NCBI GenBank assembly: GCA_014323675.1
Contig: JACONN010000006.1
Location: 1,178,001 to 1,242,000 of the forward strand
DNA from: Hormoscilla sp. GM7CHS1pb
Lineage (GTDB): Bacteria; Cyanobacteriota; Cyanobacteriia; Cyanobacteriales; Desertifilaceae
Direction of reading: 5' to 3'
Length of the DNA stretch: 64,000 nt
This document shows positions 18,240 to 28,655 of the stretch, piece by piece. The position numbers were made by a program, and so were the translations under genes. The stretch's first letter is position 1, and each line of letters opens with the position of its first letter. The notes under the pieces are model-generated. The model had not been told where the DNA came from. It made no database searches and worked only from the letters and a program-made list of their open reading frames with translations.

Positions 18240-20078
18240 ATGTCGGCTCAGACAAAAGGTAAGTGGCAACTGAGTACGGGGCGCTTGTCCAGGAAAGTGG
18301 TGTTCTGGGTGTTTACCAGTGTGGTGGCGATCGAAGCAATTCTGCTGATTCCTTCAGTATTAAGGCGAGAACAAGAGTTCCTCGCGCAGATATCAGAGGT
18401 GTCAGCAGGAAAGGTGGATGTAATTAAGCAGATAACCCAACCGCAAATGTATGATGAAGAATTCCTGGAGCAGGTAACAAAACTCCATGAGCTTGAGCCG
18501 ATCAGATTGATCGGGAAGCTTCAACATATAATTGTAGGCGGGGCGCTTTACAGGTCAGATGGCTCGCTGGTGGGTACTTTTGGTGAAGAACCTCAGCGGT
18601 CATTTGATGAGATCCATAGTGAATCGAAGATGAATTTGCGGAGCCAAAATGGCGAGCGCTATGAAGCGGTATGGACGATGATGCAGGGGGTTTCACCTTG
18701 ATTCTGCGTCACGATACGAGTTCTGTCAAGCCAGAGTTAAAGGCTTTTATTTTACGGATTGCTGGTCTGGTGCTGATTATCTCGGTTGTGGTCACGGCGG
18801 GAACTTGGATCGCCTTAGACCCGATCGTGATTACTCCGATTCTCCGTCTGAGAAATGACTTGATTGGGGCGGGAGAAGCTATTAGTAAAGACGAAAAACA
18901 GCCTAATTTTTACTCAGCAACAGTCCAACGCCAAGATGAATTGGGAGATGTGATTTCTGCCTTCAATCAAATGTTTCATCAAATCACAGAGGCGATCGGC
19001 GCTCGCAAGGATGCGGAAGATAATTTGGCAAGCAGCAATAGAGAATTAGAAAAAAGTAACAAACTAATTCTTCAAGTTTTTGGGCGTTACTTGACCGATG
19101 AAGTAGTAGAAAATTTACTGTCAAGTCCGTCAGGATTGAAACTGGGGGGCGAAAAGCGGAAAATCACTATTCTTGCTTCCGATCTGAGGGGATTTACAGC
19201 CATATCAGAACGCTTGTCCCCCGAAGATGTGGTAAAAATCCTCAATTTCTATTTTGAATACATGGCAGATGCGATTACTAAGTACCAAGGAACGATCGAT
19301 GAGTTTCTGGGAGATGGCATATTAGTGCTATTTGGGGCACCGACTGCCAGAGTAGACGATGCTCAAAGGGCGATCGCCTGTGCCGTGGAGATGCAGTTGG
19401 CAATGGAAGCTGTTAACGCCAAGATGAAAGCATGGGGTTACCGCCCCTAGAAATGGGGATTGGGATTAATACGGGGGAAGTGGTGGTGGGAAATATAGGT
19501 TCCGAGAAACGCACCAAATATGGAATAGTTGGCAGTAATGTCAACTTGACATATCGGATTGAATCCTATACAATAGGAGGTCAGATATTAATTTCAGAAC
19601 AGACATTAAAAGCAGCGGGAGAGATAGTGAATGTTTCGGGGCCAAAGCAGGTACAACCGAAAGGGGTTAAAGAACCGATTAATATTTACGAAGTTGAGGG
19701 GATAAGGGGGAATACAACCTGTTTTTGTCTTCAGAAGCAGAGATATTCAAACCCCTGACGGCAGGAATCGAGCTCCAATACAGGGTTTTGGATGGCAAGC
19801 ATATTGACTATCGCATATTGTCGGGGAGGATTGTTAATCTTTCTGCTAAAGAAGCAGAGGTGTACTGCGATCCGGTAACTGCAAAAAATCTGCCCAGTGG
19901 GTTGAGCAATATTAAGCTGAATTTGCTCGCGCCCAACGCTCCCACTGATGTGAGAGAAGATATCTATGCTAAAGTATTAGAAAAACCTGCGGCACCGGGC
20001 AGTTTTTACATCCGGTTCACAGCCAAACCACCAGTCGTAGCAGCTTGGCTTGAGGAACTATATAGGGCGAACTCTTGA
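18240..20078 (+). CDS. Membrane class III nucleotide cyclase with HAMP and C-terminal PilZ-like domain (three frameshifts)
   Basis: ATG 18240 follows gggagg. The N-terminal half duplicates the preceding phosphatase: two membrane helices, sensor and HAMP. The output is a class III cyclase domain with metal-binding Asp in [25 protein letters not shown], then [17 protein letters not shown] and [11 protein letters not shown] ~110-residue tail with [19 protein letters not shown] resembles PilZ-like domains (weak call). Three frameshifts divide it, at G5 18686-18690, G4 19434-19437 and G5 19706-19710; each is repaired by one more G. The paralogue has G6 at the first site. Adenylate or guanylate specificity cannot be decided. 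Confidence 0.87.
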
Positions 20079-20159
20079 GAATTGAGAATTGAGAACGAAC
20101 AATCTCCGCACAGGCGAGACACCCGTCGGACGCGAATGACCACTGATAACTGACAAGAA

Positions 20160-20897
20160 ATGCTAGAAAAACTATCGATCGGGCTGTACCAACTGCAACA
20201 ACTAGGAGAAAACCTAGTTTCCCAGCAACTGACACACCTCAGCTGGCTGAGTATCGGCGTCATATTCGCCGCCGGGTTGCTCACGAGTCTCACTCCCTGT
20301 ATGCTATCTATGCTGCCGATCGCCATCGGCTACATCGGCGGCTACGAAGCCAAAAGTCGTATCCTTGCTGCGCAAGCGTCTACCTGGTTTGCCCTAGGAT
20401 TAGCCACAACTCTGGCTAGCTTGGGCATGATAGCAGCAGTCCTGGGTAAAGTCTACGGACAAATCGGCATTGGCTTACCGATCGTCGTTAGCCCGATCGC
20501 GATCGTCATGGGGTTGCATCTGCTAGAAGCCTTACCCCTGCAACTACCTTCCTTTGGGGGCACCGAATGGATTTCCAAAGACTTGCCCCCATGGGTCCGA
20601 TCCTATCTCCTGGGTTTAACCTTTGGCCTAGTAGCCTCTCCTTGCAGTACCCCCGTATTAGCCACCTTGTTAGCTTGGATCTCCACCACCAAAAACCCGA
20701 TACTGGGGACGGTATTGCTGCTATCCTACGCCGCTGGCTACGTCGGGCCCTTAGTTTTAGCGGGAACCTTCACCGCCTCGATTAAAAAGCTGTTAGAATT
20801 GCGGCGCTGGTCCGGTTGGATTACACCCGCTAGCGGGGTATTATTGGTAGGATTTGGCGTTTTCTCCCTACTCTTCCGCTTAATTCCAGCAACTTAA
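20160..20897 (+). CDS. ccdA: Cytochrome c biogenesis protein CcdA
   Basis: 245 residues with about six membrane helices. Carries reducing equivalents across the thylakoid or plasma membrane to keep apocytochrome c haem-binding cysteines reduced. The two redox cysteines lie in the mirrored motifs LTPCMLSMLP (about 48) and SPCSTPVLA (about 160). Ccs1 follows after a 90-base gap on the same strand; together they form System II haem attachment. The gap holds a palindrome. Intact. Confidence 0.95.
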   Translation: MLEKLSIGLYQLQQLGENLVSQQLTHLSWLSIGVIFAAGLLTSLTPCMLSMLPIAIGYIGGYEAKSRILAAQASTWFALGLATTLASLGMIAAVLGKVYGQIGIGLPIVVSPIAIVMGLHLLEALPLQLPSFGGTEWISKDLPPWVRSYLLGLTFGLVASPCSTPVLATLLAWISTTKNPILGTVLLLSYAAGYVGPLVLAGTFTASIKKLLELRRWSGWITPASGVLLVGFGVFSLLFRLIPAT

Positions 20898-20931
20898 AAA
20901 TGGGTAATTATCATGGAAAAACAAGCGGTAA

Positions 20932-20948
20932 GGTGGGCAATGCCCACC
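20932..20948. repeat. ggtgggcaatgcccacc palindrome between ccdA and ccs1
   Basis: Perfect 17-bp palindrome. Relatives are at 45703-45719, 45748-45764 and, as the arms of a longer hairpin, 28889-28925. A dispersed repeat. Confidence 0.8.
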
Positions 20949-20987
20949 CTACAGATCGATGAACAATTCTCAATGAACAATTAGCAA

Positions 20988-22397
20988 ATGACTTCCGAAA
21001 ACTTGCCCAGAGATGAAAGATGGTGGGAAATACCCCAGAAGTGGTTGCAGCAAGAGTTATTGCCAGGACTGGCTGACTTGCGACTGGCGATCGTCCTGTT
21101 GCTGGCGATCGCCATATTCAGCATTTCGGGGACGGTGATAGAACAGGGAGAAAGCATAGGATTTTACCAGCAAAACTATCCGGAAAATCCGGCCCTATTT
21201 GGCTTCCTAACTTGGAAAGTAATCCTCTTGCTGGGACTAGACCATGTCTATCGGACCTGGTGGTTTTTATCCCTTCTCATTCTGTTTGGCAGCAGTCTGA
21301 CGGCCTGCACCTTCACCCGCCAATTTCCCGCCTTAAAAGTAGCGCGACGGTGGAAATATTACAACAAACCCAGCCAGTTTGAGAAATTAGCCCTGAGTAG
21401 GTCATTAGATCCAGTACGCCTTGATGACCTAGAAGCATTATTGCAACAGCAGCGTTATCGGATCTTCCGAGAAGGAGATTCCCTCTATGCCCGCAAAGGC
21501 ATCGTCGGCAAGATCGGTCCCATTATCGTCCATGCTAGTATGCTGATAATTCTAGCAGGGGCGATCGTCGGCCAGATGACAGGCTTTGTGGCCCAGGAAA
21601 TGGTACCTAGTGGCGAAACCTTTGAGATAGATAATATTGTCGATGCCGGTCCTTTGGCCCCATCGCAAATTCCCCAAGATTGGTCAGTGCGGGTAAATCG
21701 CTTCTGGATTGACTATACTACCGAAGGGGCGATCGACCAATTTTACTCGGACCTGTCAGTCTTGGACTCCCAGGGAGAGGAAGTCAAACACAGGACAATT
21801 CACGTTAACAAGCCCCTGCGTTATCGGGGAGTTACCGTGTATCAAGCAGATTGGGGAATTGCAGCTGTCAAAATCCAGGTCAACAACAGCCCCATCTTGC
21901 AACTACCGATGGCCCGGCTGGATACTTCAGGCGTTGGTCGTCTCTGGGGTACTTGGATTCCCACTAAACCAGAGTTAACTGCTGGCGTCGTCCTGTTGAC
22001 AGCAGACTTACAAGGAACCCTCTTAATTTATGACGAAACCGGTCAACTGCTAAATACGGTCCGCAATGGCATGTCCCTAGAAGTCAACGGCGTTACCCTG
22101 AAAATTATCGATGTGATTGGCAGCACTGGCTTGCAAATTAAAGCAGATCCGGGCATCCCGATCGTTTATACTGGCTTTGGTCTGCTGATGCTGGGGGTGC
22201 TGATGAGTTATGTCTCTCACTCCCAGGTTTGGGCCCTGCAACAGGGCGATCGCTTTTACGTGGGTGGCAGAACCAACCGCGCCCAAGTCGCCTTCGAGGG
22301 CGAACTGATGTCCATTTTGGACCAGCTTCGTTTCCCTGGCGGGAGCCAGGGAAACGAGGGCTCCAGACAGTGCTATTCCTCAGTAGATTTACTGTGA
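20988..22397 (+). CDS. ccs1: Cytochrome c biogenesis protein Ccs1 (ResB/CcsB family)
   Basis: 469 residues. System II haem chaperone partner of CcsA. Membrane helices at about 30-50 ([19 protein letters not shown]), 75-95, 175-195 and a last one near 395-415 ([19 protein letters not shown]) flank a large lumenal domain ([29 protein letters not shown]). The ResB features FxSWWFxxLL-like ([18 protein letters not shown]) and the late conserved basic segment are visible. The last ~25 residues are read through a palindrome (22329-22356), so the native C-terminus has been altered by the insertion. Confidence 0.93.
   Translation: MTSENLPRDERWWEIPQKWLQQELLPGLADLRLAIVLLLAIAIFSISGTVIEQGESIGFYQQNYPENPALFGFLTWKVILLLGLDHVYRTWWFLSLLILFGSSLTACTFTRQFPALKVARRWKYYNKPSQFEKLALSRSLDPVRLDDLEALLQQQRYRIFREGDSLYARKGIVGKIGPIIVHASMLIILAGAIVGQMTGFVAQEMVPSGETFEIDNIVDAGPLAPSQIPQDWSVRVNRFWIDYTTEGAIDQFYSDLSVLDSQGEEVKHRTIHVNKPLRYRGVTVYQADWGIAAVKIQVNNSPILQLPMARLDTSGVGRLWGTWIPTKPELTAGVVLLTADLQGTLLIYDETGQLLNTVRNGMSLEVNGVTLKIIDVIGSTGLQIKADPGIPIVYTGFGLLMLGVLMSYVSHSQVWALQQGDRFYVGGRTNRAQVAFEGELMSILDQLRFPGGSQGNEGSRQCYSSVDLL
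22329..22356. repeat. Palindrome in the 3' end of ccs1
   Basis: cgtttccctggc ggga gccagggaaacg is a perfect 28-bp hairpin. It changes the reading after MSILDQLR. It is related in layout to the cgttccca...tgggaacg family at 479 and 41784. Confidence 0.8.
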
Positions 22398-22458
22398 TGG
22401 ACCGAGATCGCCGTATGGACATTGCCCCGGGGGTTAAAATCGGCCTTGACGGTGGCTT

Positions 22459-22857
22459 CTAGGGGTCGCAGGCCGCGACGAAGTCATCCAGGATCAGATT
22501 GACTGCCTCTTCGTGGGAGATGTGGCGATCGCGAAAGCCGTTAATATAGAGCTTCAGGGCCTTCAGCTCCACTACCAGCTCGTCCGGCACATAGGTGAGA
22601 TAAATCGTGGCAAAGTCAGGATAGCCAGAAAACGGACATTTACAAGTAAACTCTGGTAAGGTAATGTGGATATCATAGCGGCGTCCGATGCGAGGATTGT
22701 CGAAGGTAATCAACTTGACTGCGGCTATCTGGCGCTCGCCATACTTCATCTCCAGGGTGCGATCGCCCTGAATATCTGAATCTATCGGTCTGGTCGGGCT
22801 ATTCATGGCACTGTTGCGATGGCATAATAGATGCTTTAATTCAATATTGCGATCCAT
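22459..22857 (-). CDS. queF: NADPH-dependent preQ0 reductase QueF
   Basis: Reduces the nitrile of 7-cyano-7-deazaguanine to preQ1 in queuosine biosynthesis. About 132 residues in the short (unimodular) form, with the catalytic Cys in FTCKCPFSGYPDFATIYL, the conserved VELKALKLYINGFRDRHISH and the final NLILDDFVAACDP. The start is uncertain: ATG 22857 gives an unconserved MDRNIELKHLL extension, and ATG 22803 (MNSPTRPIDSD) is closer to the usual N-terminus. Neither has a clear ribosome binding site. It converges with ccs1, 61 bases apart. Confidence 0.94.
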   Translation of the reverse strand: MDRNIELKHLLCHRNSAMNSPTRPIDSDIQGDRTLEMKYGERQIAAVKLITFDNPRIGRRYDIHITLPEFTCKCPFSGYPDFATIYLTYVPDELVVELKALKLYINGFRDRHISHEEAVNLILDDFVAACDP

Positions 22858-22924
22858 GGGTCAAAAATTGTGCTAGAAAAATTCTCGAGTTCCCATAAAC
22901 AATCCCTTACTATGTAAGCAGCAT

Positions 22925-23422
22925 ATGTCCAAGGCTACCGCCCCTAGTAAAATAACGCCAAACCTATCGGCTGGCTACGCTCCTTCGGTGCCGATTTCAG
23001 TCTACCGAGAGTTAGCCACAGAAATGCAAGCTAGCCAGACAAAGGTGGAGTTACTCAAAGCCGAAAATCAGCAGTTAATCAGACAAAATCAGCAGTTGCG
23101 ACAGGAAATACAAAAGCTTGTCGAATCAGCTATCTACCTGCAACAGGTAGCTAACTCCTTTAAACCAGTTACTAGCCGGCCAATAGCACTCAAAAGGGAA
23201 CCGGTGCCACCACCGGTTCCCTCTGATTTTTCCGGAACGCTAGCGTCCGCACCAAAGGACAAAATTCTGTTGGCCGAACAGGAAGAGGGTCGGTATCGTC
23301 GCCCGGAACCGCCTTCTCGGGCGGTGAGTGGCATATGGTTAGCTGTCGCGATCTTTTTAATTGCCATCTTTGCCTTTGGTGCAAGCTTTTTGATTGTCCG
23401 CCCCCTCTTAGAACGGCGCTAA
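22925..23422 (+). CDS. Coiled-coil protein with C-terminal membrane anchor, unknown function
   Basis: 165 residues, function not recognised. After a polar N-terminus, residues 28-75 form a coiled coil rich in Gln and Glu (VELLKAENQQLIRQNQQLRQ). A Pro-rich linker (VPPPVPSD) follows, then one transmembrane helix near the end (IWLAVAIFLIAIFAFGASFL) and a short basic tail RPLLERR. This is the layout of a tail-anchored cytoplasmic protein. It lies between queF and glnB; the 142-base gap to glnB suggests separate transcription. Confidence 0.8.
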   Translation: MSKATAPSKITPNLSAGYAPSVPISVYRELATEMQASQTKVELLKAENQQLIRQNQQLRQEIQKLVESAIYLQQVANSFKPVTSRPIALKREPVPPPVPSDFSGTLASAPKDKILLAEQEEGRYRRPEPPSRAVSGIWLAVAIFLIAIFAFGASFLIVRPLLERR

Positions 23423-23552
23423 AGAATTGGAATTTTTGGTAACGGATTGCGCTGCGTACACACGCTTCGCTACGCGAACGAGAATAAATGTCAGTCACTA
23501 GTGATGGTAATAACACCATGCTAAAAAAAGTTATAGGACAAGTTCGAGTTGA

Positions 23553-23903
<351 letters not shown>

Positions 23904-23934
23904 GGATTCCAGATGGGACCCTGACTTAGGCATC

Positions 23935-24501
23935 TCAAAGCGGCAGCTTTGACCGCAGCGCCGACAAAGCTTTCCCGCGATGAGAGTAGCGCTGCTTCTG
24001 TGAAGTGGTCATTTCGGCAAAGGTGAGCTGCTGCTCTTTCAGGTAAAAAATTGGGTCGTAGCCGAAACCGCTAGTGCCACGCCCAAGGTGGAGAATTTCT
24101 CCATCACAGACGCCCTCAGATTGCAGAGCAATTTTACCGTCCGGACGGGCGATCGCGATCGCGCAGACAAACTGGGCCCGACGATTGGCAGCATCTGACA
24201 GTTCCGAGAGTAACCTGCTAATCCGTTCGTCATCGGTGCTACCATAACGGGCAGAATAAATACCAGGAGAGCCATTCAGGGCTTCTACTGCTAAACCAGA
24301 GTCATCGGCGATCGCCCATTGGCCAGTCACCTTTGCCACCCCAGAGGCTTTCAGGCAAGCATTGGCCATAAAGGTATCGCCCGTCTCTTCTATTTCCAAA
24401 TCCTTTGGTTTGAGCTGCAATTTGTAGCCTAAATCAGCTAAATATGCCTGCATTTCTTTGACTTTACCCGGATTACTGGTAGCTACTACTAATACTGTCA
24501 T
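23935..24501 (-). CDS. rdgB: RdgB/HAM1 non-canonical purine NTP pyrophosphatase (XTP/dITP)
   Basis: 188 residues, complete. Hydrolyses dITP/XTP to monophosphates to keep deaminated purines out of DNA. The N-terminal VVATSNPGKVKEM, the active-site AIADDSGLAVEALNGSPGIYSARY, the metal/base loop GFGYDPIFYL and the end YSHRGKALSAL are all canonical. It converges with glnB (31-base gap). Confidence 0.96.
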   Translation of the reverse strand: MTVLVVATSNPGKVKEMQAYLADLGYKLQLKPKDLEIEETGDTFMANACLKASGVAKVTGQWAIADDSGLAVEALNGSPGIYSARYGSTDDERISRLLSELSDAANRRAQFVCAIAIARPDGKIALQSEGVCDGEILHLGRGTSGFGYDPIFYLKEQQLTFAEMTTSQKQRYSHRGKALSALRSKLPL

Positions 24502-24670
24502 TTGAGATCTTGTGAATGGTTAATTGTGATGGGAGATTTTATAAAAACAATATCTGTCAAAAAACATCACATCTTTCATAAACCTAAAGCCTCGCTCCAC
24601 TGACTGCGGAATGTGGGTTAAAAGGTTTGCTTCCGGGGGAGCATCTCACTTTTGCATTTTTGCAACAATT

Positions 24671-24713
24671 ATCGCTAATTGCTAATTGCTAATGGCTAAT
24701 GGCTAATGGAGAA
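24671..24713. repeat. Tandem heptamer array (gctaatt / gctaatg)
   Basis: Consecutive 7-bp units gctaatt, gctaatt, gctaatg, gctaatg, gctaatg in the rdgB upstream gap (24502-24807), which otherwise shows no gene. Confidence 0.85.
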
Positions 24714-24807
24714 TTGTTTGATTTTACTCACTTTGCCCGCCCAACCCTTCCTTGTCTATTTAAAAATATGAGATGCACCTGCTTCCAGTTGAGCGATTCT
24801 ACGTCAA

Positions 24808-25425
24808 TCATAACAACCGTACAACTGGATACAAGCTATCGTGGGAGCAGATCGCCTTCCCGTCTTTCTCCTCTCGTTTCTTGAGTTCTGCGAGTTGCTG
24901 CTTGAGTTCCTCTACGGCGGGAGAATACTGCCAATATTTTCGTCGTTGCAGAGATATTTTTGCTGCTGCTGTTTCCAGCTTGCCGTCGTGGTATTCTAGT
25001 CGCGAGACAATGTTATACTTCAACTCATTCATTTCCCTATTCAGCATTGTCAGCATTTGCTTGATTTCCACATAACGATCGATTTCTTGCTGAGGCGTTA
25101 GCCCCAGGTTAATTGTTGGCAGTCGGTTGGGGTGATGTTCGTCGTTTAATGGGGGGTTGTAGTAGGCGATCAACTCTTGCTCTACCTGCTGGCGTTCCCA
25201 GACATCTTCGCACTCTTTCCACTTTATATGAGTCACGCCATTATCCTGAAACTGCAACAGGCGATCGCGATACTGAAATCGCCCCTGAATGTCAGCAGCT
25301 TGTTCTACATACCATACTCGTTCTGATCCATCAATTGCTAGGTAGATGCCCCCTGCATTGGGCAGCGTTCGCCACTCGATTAGCAAAACTTTTGTGAGTC
25401 TGTCAATCTCTGGTTTGGCACTCAT
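24808..25425 (-). CDS. GIY-YIG-like nuclease family protein with C-terminal coiled coil
   Basis: 206 residues from ATG 25425 (MSAKPEIDRLT). The N-terminal 90 residues contain PNAGGIYLAIDGSERVWYVEQA, which fits the two strands of a GIY-YIG core with the second motif degraded from YVG to YVE, then RLLQFQDNGVTHIKW and a terminal Glu-Asn pair in EQELIAYYNPPLNDEH. A role as endonuclease is therefore uncertain. Residues 110-200 are a helical coiled coil (MLTMLNREMNELK, VEELKQQLAELKKREEK). It begins 3 bases after the stop of the phosphohexomutase gene and is probably co-transcribed with it. Confidence 0.7.
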   Translation of the reverse strand: MSAKPEIDRLTKVLLIEWRTLPNAGGIYLAIDGSERVWYVEQAADIQGRFQYRDRLLQFQDNGVTHIKWKECEDVWERQQVEQELIAYYNPPLNDEHHPNRLPTINLGLTPQQEIDRYVEIKQMLTMLNREMNELKYNIVSRLEYHDGKLETAAAKISLQRRKYWQYSPAVEELKQQLAELKKREEKDGKAICSHDSLYPVVRLL

Positions 25426-25427
25426 AA

Positions 25428-26875
25428 CTATACTGTTTTTATCAGATCGAATTTGCCCACAGCCCATTCTAAAGTTTGGTGTACCTGTGGGAGGGTAGCT
25501 GCTTCACAGTATAACCGCAGCAAGGGTTCGGTGCCACTGAAGCGCACTAGCAGCCAGCTGCCATCGGCTAAGCGAAATTTGTAGCCATCCACTCCGTTAC
25601 AATCTACCACAGATTTACCTGCAATTTCTGTTAAGGGGTTGGCTTGCAGTTGGGCGAAGATGCGCGATCGCACTTCCATACTGGCCAGAGGCAAGTCAAT
25701 CCGGTCATAGGCGGAAGTATAACCCGTTTCCTGCTGCAATTGGCGATAAAGAGCGCTCAAATCTTCACCCGATTGTCCGACTACTTCTAGCACATACAGG
25801 GCCGACAACAGGGCGTCTCGTTCGGGAATATGAGTGCTATAGCCTATGCCCCGGACTCTTCGCCGCCAATTAAGACTTGGGTTGATAACATGCGATCGGC
25901 GATGTATTTGAAACCAATTGCTGTCTCATGTACTGGCAGATCGTAGAGACTCGCTACCCGGGGAATCAAGTCAGAACCGCTGATAGTTTTGATTACTTCC
26001 CCGGTAAATCCCCTTCTTGCTGCTAGGTGTCCGATGAGGATGGGGATTAAAAACTGGGAACTGAGAAAGTTTCCTTGCCCATCTACAGCAGCGATGCGAT
26101 CGCAATCTCCATCAAATACTAATCCTACTACTAAATCTCTCTCACGCTCGTAATTTTGTATCAAGCTAAACAACCCAGACAGGTAACGGGGTAGAGGTTC
26201 CGGCGCACCGCCACCGAACAGCGGATCCCGATCGCTATTTATTTCCCGAATTGGCGCCCCGATTATCTGGCTTAGCCCACCGGCAGCTGCACCATGCATC
26301 ACATCTGCAAACACCGTCAGTTTCCCCTCCGTAATGGCAGATTTGAGCAATCCAATGTCTACTTTTGACTTCAGCACTTCGCAGTAACTGGACCAGGGAT
26401 CGAACTTGGCGATCGTTCCAGCTTGGGCGGCTACTGGTGGTTCTTCGTGCAACCGGGCAACAATAAGTTGAGTTACTTCTGGAGGAACCGATCCGCCAAA
26501 AGCACCCTTGACTTTTAAGCCCAAATACGTTCCAGGATTGTGAGAAGCCGTGATGACGATCGCCCCCAAGGCATTAATTTCCTTAGCGGCCCAGCTAAAA
26601 GCCGGCGTAGGGGCATAGGTTTGAGTCAGTAATACATCAAACCCCGCCGCTGCAATTGCCTCAGCTGCCGTGCGGGCAAAGTCTTCGGCCATGAAGCGCC
26701 GGTCGTGACCAACAATCACGGTATTGTTAGCGACGGTGTCACCATAAACTTGGGCTAGCACTTGAGCGGCTATGGGCGCGACTAATGCTACCCGATCGAA
26801 TGTGAAATCTGCGGCAATTAGGCCTCGCCAGCCATCGGTGCCGAATTCGATTGGATTTTGTGAGTGGACTGCCAT
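25428..26875 (-). CDS. Phosphoglucomutase/phosphomannomutase, one frameshift
   Basis: Alpha-D-phosphohexomutase. All four signature loops are present: phosphoserine loop ITASHNPGTYLGLKVKG, metal loop GLVFDGDCDRI, sugar loop LIGGEESG, and phosphate-binding VRFSGTEPLLRLY near the C-terminus. The N-terminal IEFGTDGWRG is typical. The frame breaks right after GGEESG at the C4 run 25859-25862; one more base restores IGYSTHIPERDALLSALYVL. The start at ATG 26875 (MAVHSQNPIEFG) is preceded by aagg; the upstream ATG 26896 is not needed. Whether it prefers glucose or mannose phosphates is not decidable here. Confidence 0.93.
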
Positions 26876-26992
26876 AAAATCTCTGCCTTGCATCACGCCC
26901 CTTTTAGTTTACCGCCAATCGAGTCAGATAGGCTCTGCCTGGAGGGTTAAAAGATTGCATATCTAGGGCAGATCGGTTACATTGTTCGTAGT

Positions 26993-27080
26993 AAGCACTT
27001 TAGTGCTTCCGGGCCTGGTTCGTAGTAAACGCTTTAGCGTTTGCGGTTCGTAGTAAACGCTTTAGCGTTTGCGGTTCGTA
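26993..27080. repeat. Tandem palindromic repeats (gtagtaaacgctttagcgtt family)
   Basis: One gtaagcactttagtgcttcc copy and two near-identical gtagtaaacgctttagcgtt copies, each followed by tgcggttc. The third copy is split by the IS630 element at 27081, and two more copies continue beyond it at 28291-28345. Together they are an array of hairpin units upstream of the phosphohexomutase gene. Confidence 0.88.
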
Positions 27081-28290
27081 AGTAGTTAGGTAAAATTAAT
27101 TTTATATTTTTACCAAACATCTAGAAGCACATCTTCGACAGCTTTAACTAAACTTTTCCAACTCTCATAGGCATCAGTATTTAGCCATGAGTATTTAATA
27201 AATCGCCACAAAATTTCAATAATATTTAACATGGCTGCCAGCTCCCCGGGTAACGACCCCTCCGCTACGCAGTGCGCGATCGAGAGAATAGGTGGGCAAA
27301 TAAAAAATTGTTAAACCTTTTTTTGCCCATTCTTCTTGTTTATTCTTCACGGCATTACTCGTATGAGTGGAAGCATTATCAATCCCCAACACTGTTTTTT
27401 TCTTTAGCGTTGAACAAAAATCATCTATACATGATATAACTACCTCACTATTAATCTGACACTCAAATAAGTAAGGCTCTAGTTCATTCTTGCGGTTCAA
27501 GAATCCTAAGACATTTAATCTTCTACTTTTTTTACTTTTTACCTCGCACAGTTCTCCATGTTCTTGCCATGCATAAGGGACATATGCATTTAAACAAAAA
27601 CCGGGTTCGTCAAAAAATATTAAATCAATTTCGCCTCTATCTTCTTGTTCTTTTAACTTTGAATTCTTGCTTTTTTTCTTGATATTCCGTGGGTTCTGGC
27701 TCTCCTCCTACCCGTTTTCGGATCCACGACATATTTTCATTTTTTAATATTCTTTTAATAGTGTCTTTACTCACTGACACATTCCAATTTTGTTTGGCTT
27801 TTTCTTTCACTAAGGAGATTTTTTTGGATATTCTTTAGTCCAGGCCACGATCTGCTCTTTTTGTTCCGATCGCGCAGCGTGGCGCCAGCCATATTAAATT
27901 TCGGTTTCCTTCCACGTCCTTTTCTATCATATAACCCGACTAAATTCAGCTCTTCCCAAGCATTAAACTAATTAGATATTGTTACAATATACACTTCAAA
28001 TATCTCCATCAAGTCTTTGGTTTGATAACCTTCATGCGAGAGGAGAATGCAATGTGCGCGTCCTCTAACTTGATGATATTTACTTTGTGCATAAATCAGT
28101 TTAAGTAGATTAATTGTTTCATGACTTAATCCCTTTATAAATCTCATGGCTAACTTCCACCTCACCTAATGTCTGATCGCGTACTGCGTAGCGGAGGAGT
28201 CCCGGAGCGTGCAGCCATATGAAATTTTCCTTAAGTATAGCATGTTTTGATCGCCTATGCAAAATATAAAAATAATTTTGCATAACTACT
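27081..28290 (-). mobile_element. IS630-family insertion sequence with TA duplication
   Basis: Imperfect ~30-bp terminal inverted repeats begin agtagttaggtaaaatt (27081) and, from the other end, agtagttatgcaaaatt (28290). TA is duplicated at 27079-27080 and 28291-28292, the typical IS630 target. Removing the element and one TA rebuilds an intact ttcgtagtaaacgc repeat unit, so the insertion is into the palindromic array. The transposase gene inside is damaged. Confidence 0.88.
27110..28147 (-). pseudogene. IS630-family transposase pseudogene carrying palindromic insertions
   Basis: Begins MRFIKGLSHETINLLKLIY with a helix-turn-helix region (GYQTKDLMEIFEV). The DDE triad parts are visible: FFDEPGF, VLGIDNASTHTS and LNIIEILW-like near the end, finishing LLDVW before the TAA. 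A TAG (about 27967) replaces a codon after TISN. Repeat elements interrupt it at 27869-27895 (gatcgcgcagcgtggcg) and at 27239-27290, where DRALRSGGVVTRGAGSH is encoded after FYLPTYS. A further repeat lies just upstream of its start (28170-28222). The transposase cannot be functional as read. Confidence 0.85.
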
Positions 28291-28484
28291 TAGTAAACGC
28301 TTTAGCGTTTGCGGTTCGTAGTAAACGCTTTAGCGTTTGCCCTTTGCCCTTTGGCTAGCGGATGACACTACGGCAGCACAACGAATCTTCGGGCACTATG
28401 GACGAGAACCTATGCCTCGAACGGGATCGACTTGCGCTTTTTTCGGGTGGGAGTTTAGAAACCAGGCTTCTTTGAGTAGCTCGG

Positions 28485-28655
28485 GGGGTGTGGTCAAAAC
28501 CCGTTGATCGTTTATGGGCCCTCCCAGCTGTCGGTTACCCCTGTAGGGGCGAAGCATTCTTCCGCGAATTATGACATAAATTGACATATGTAATCTCCTC
28601 AGGCAACTCGCACTCCGCGAGGATCTCCCCGTACCAACTGTTTTTGACCACACCT
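28485..28655. mobile_element. 171-bp MITE with 8-bp target duplication
   Basis: Inverted ends ggggtgtggtcaaaac and, reversed, aggtgtggtcaaaaac enclose 171 bp without coding capacity. The octamer TAGCTCGG is present on both sides (28477-28484 and 28656-28663), a clean target-site duplication. It sits inside the IS1182-like transposase remnant. The same end motif occurs at 29289 and 29528 and as single copies near 56436 and 59943. Confidence 0.82.

Noticed and set aside
26993-27080. Regularly spaced repeats that could suggest a CRISPR array
   Set aside because: Units are strongly palindromic, nearly contiguous and have no distinct unique spacers; no cas genes are nearby.
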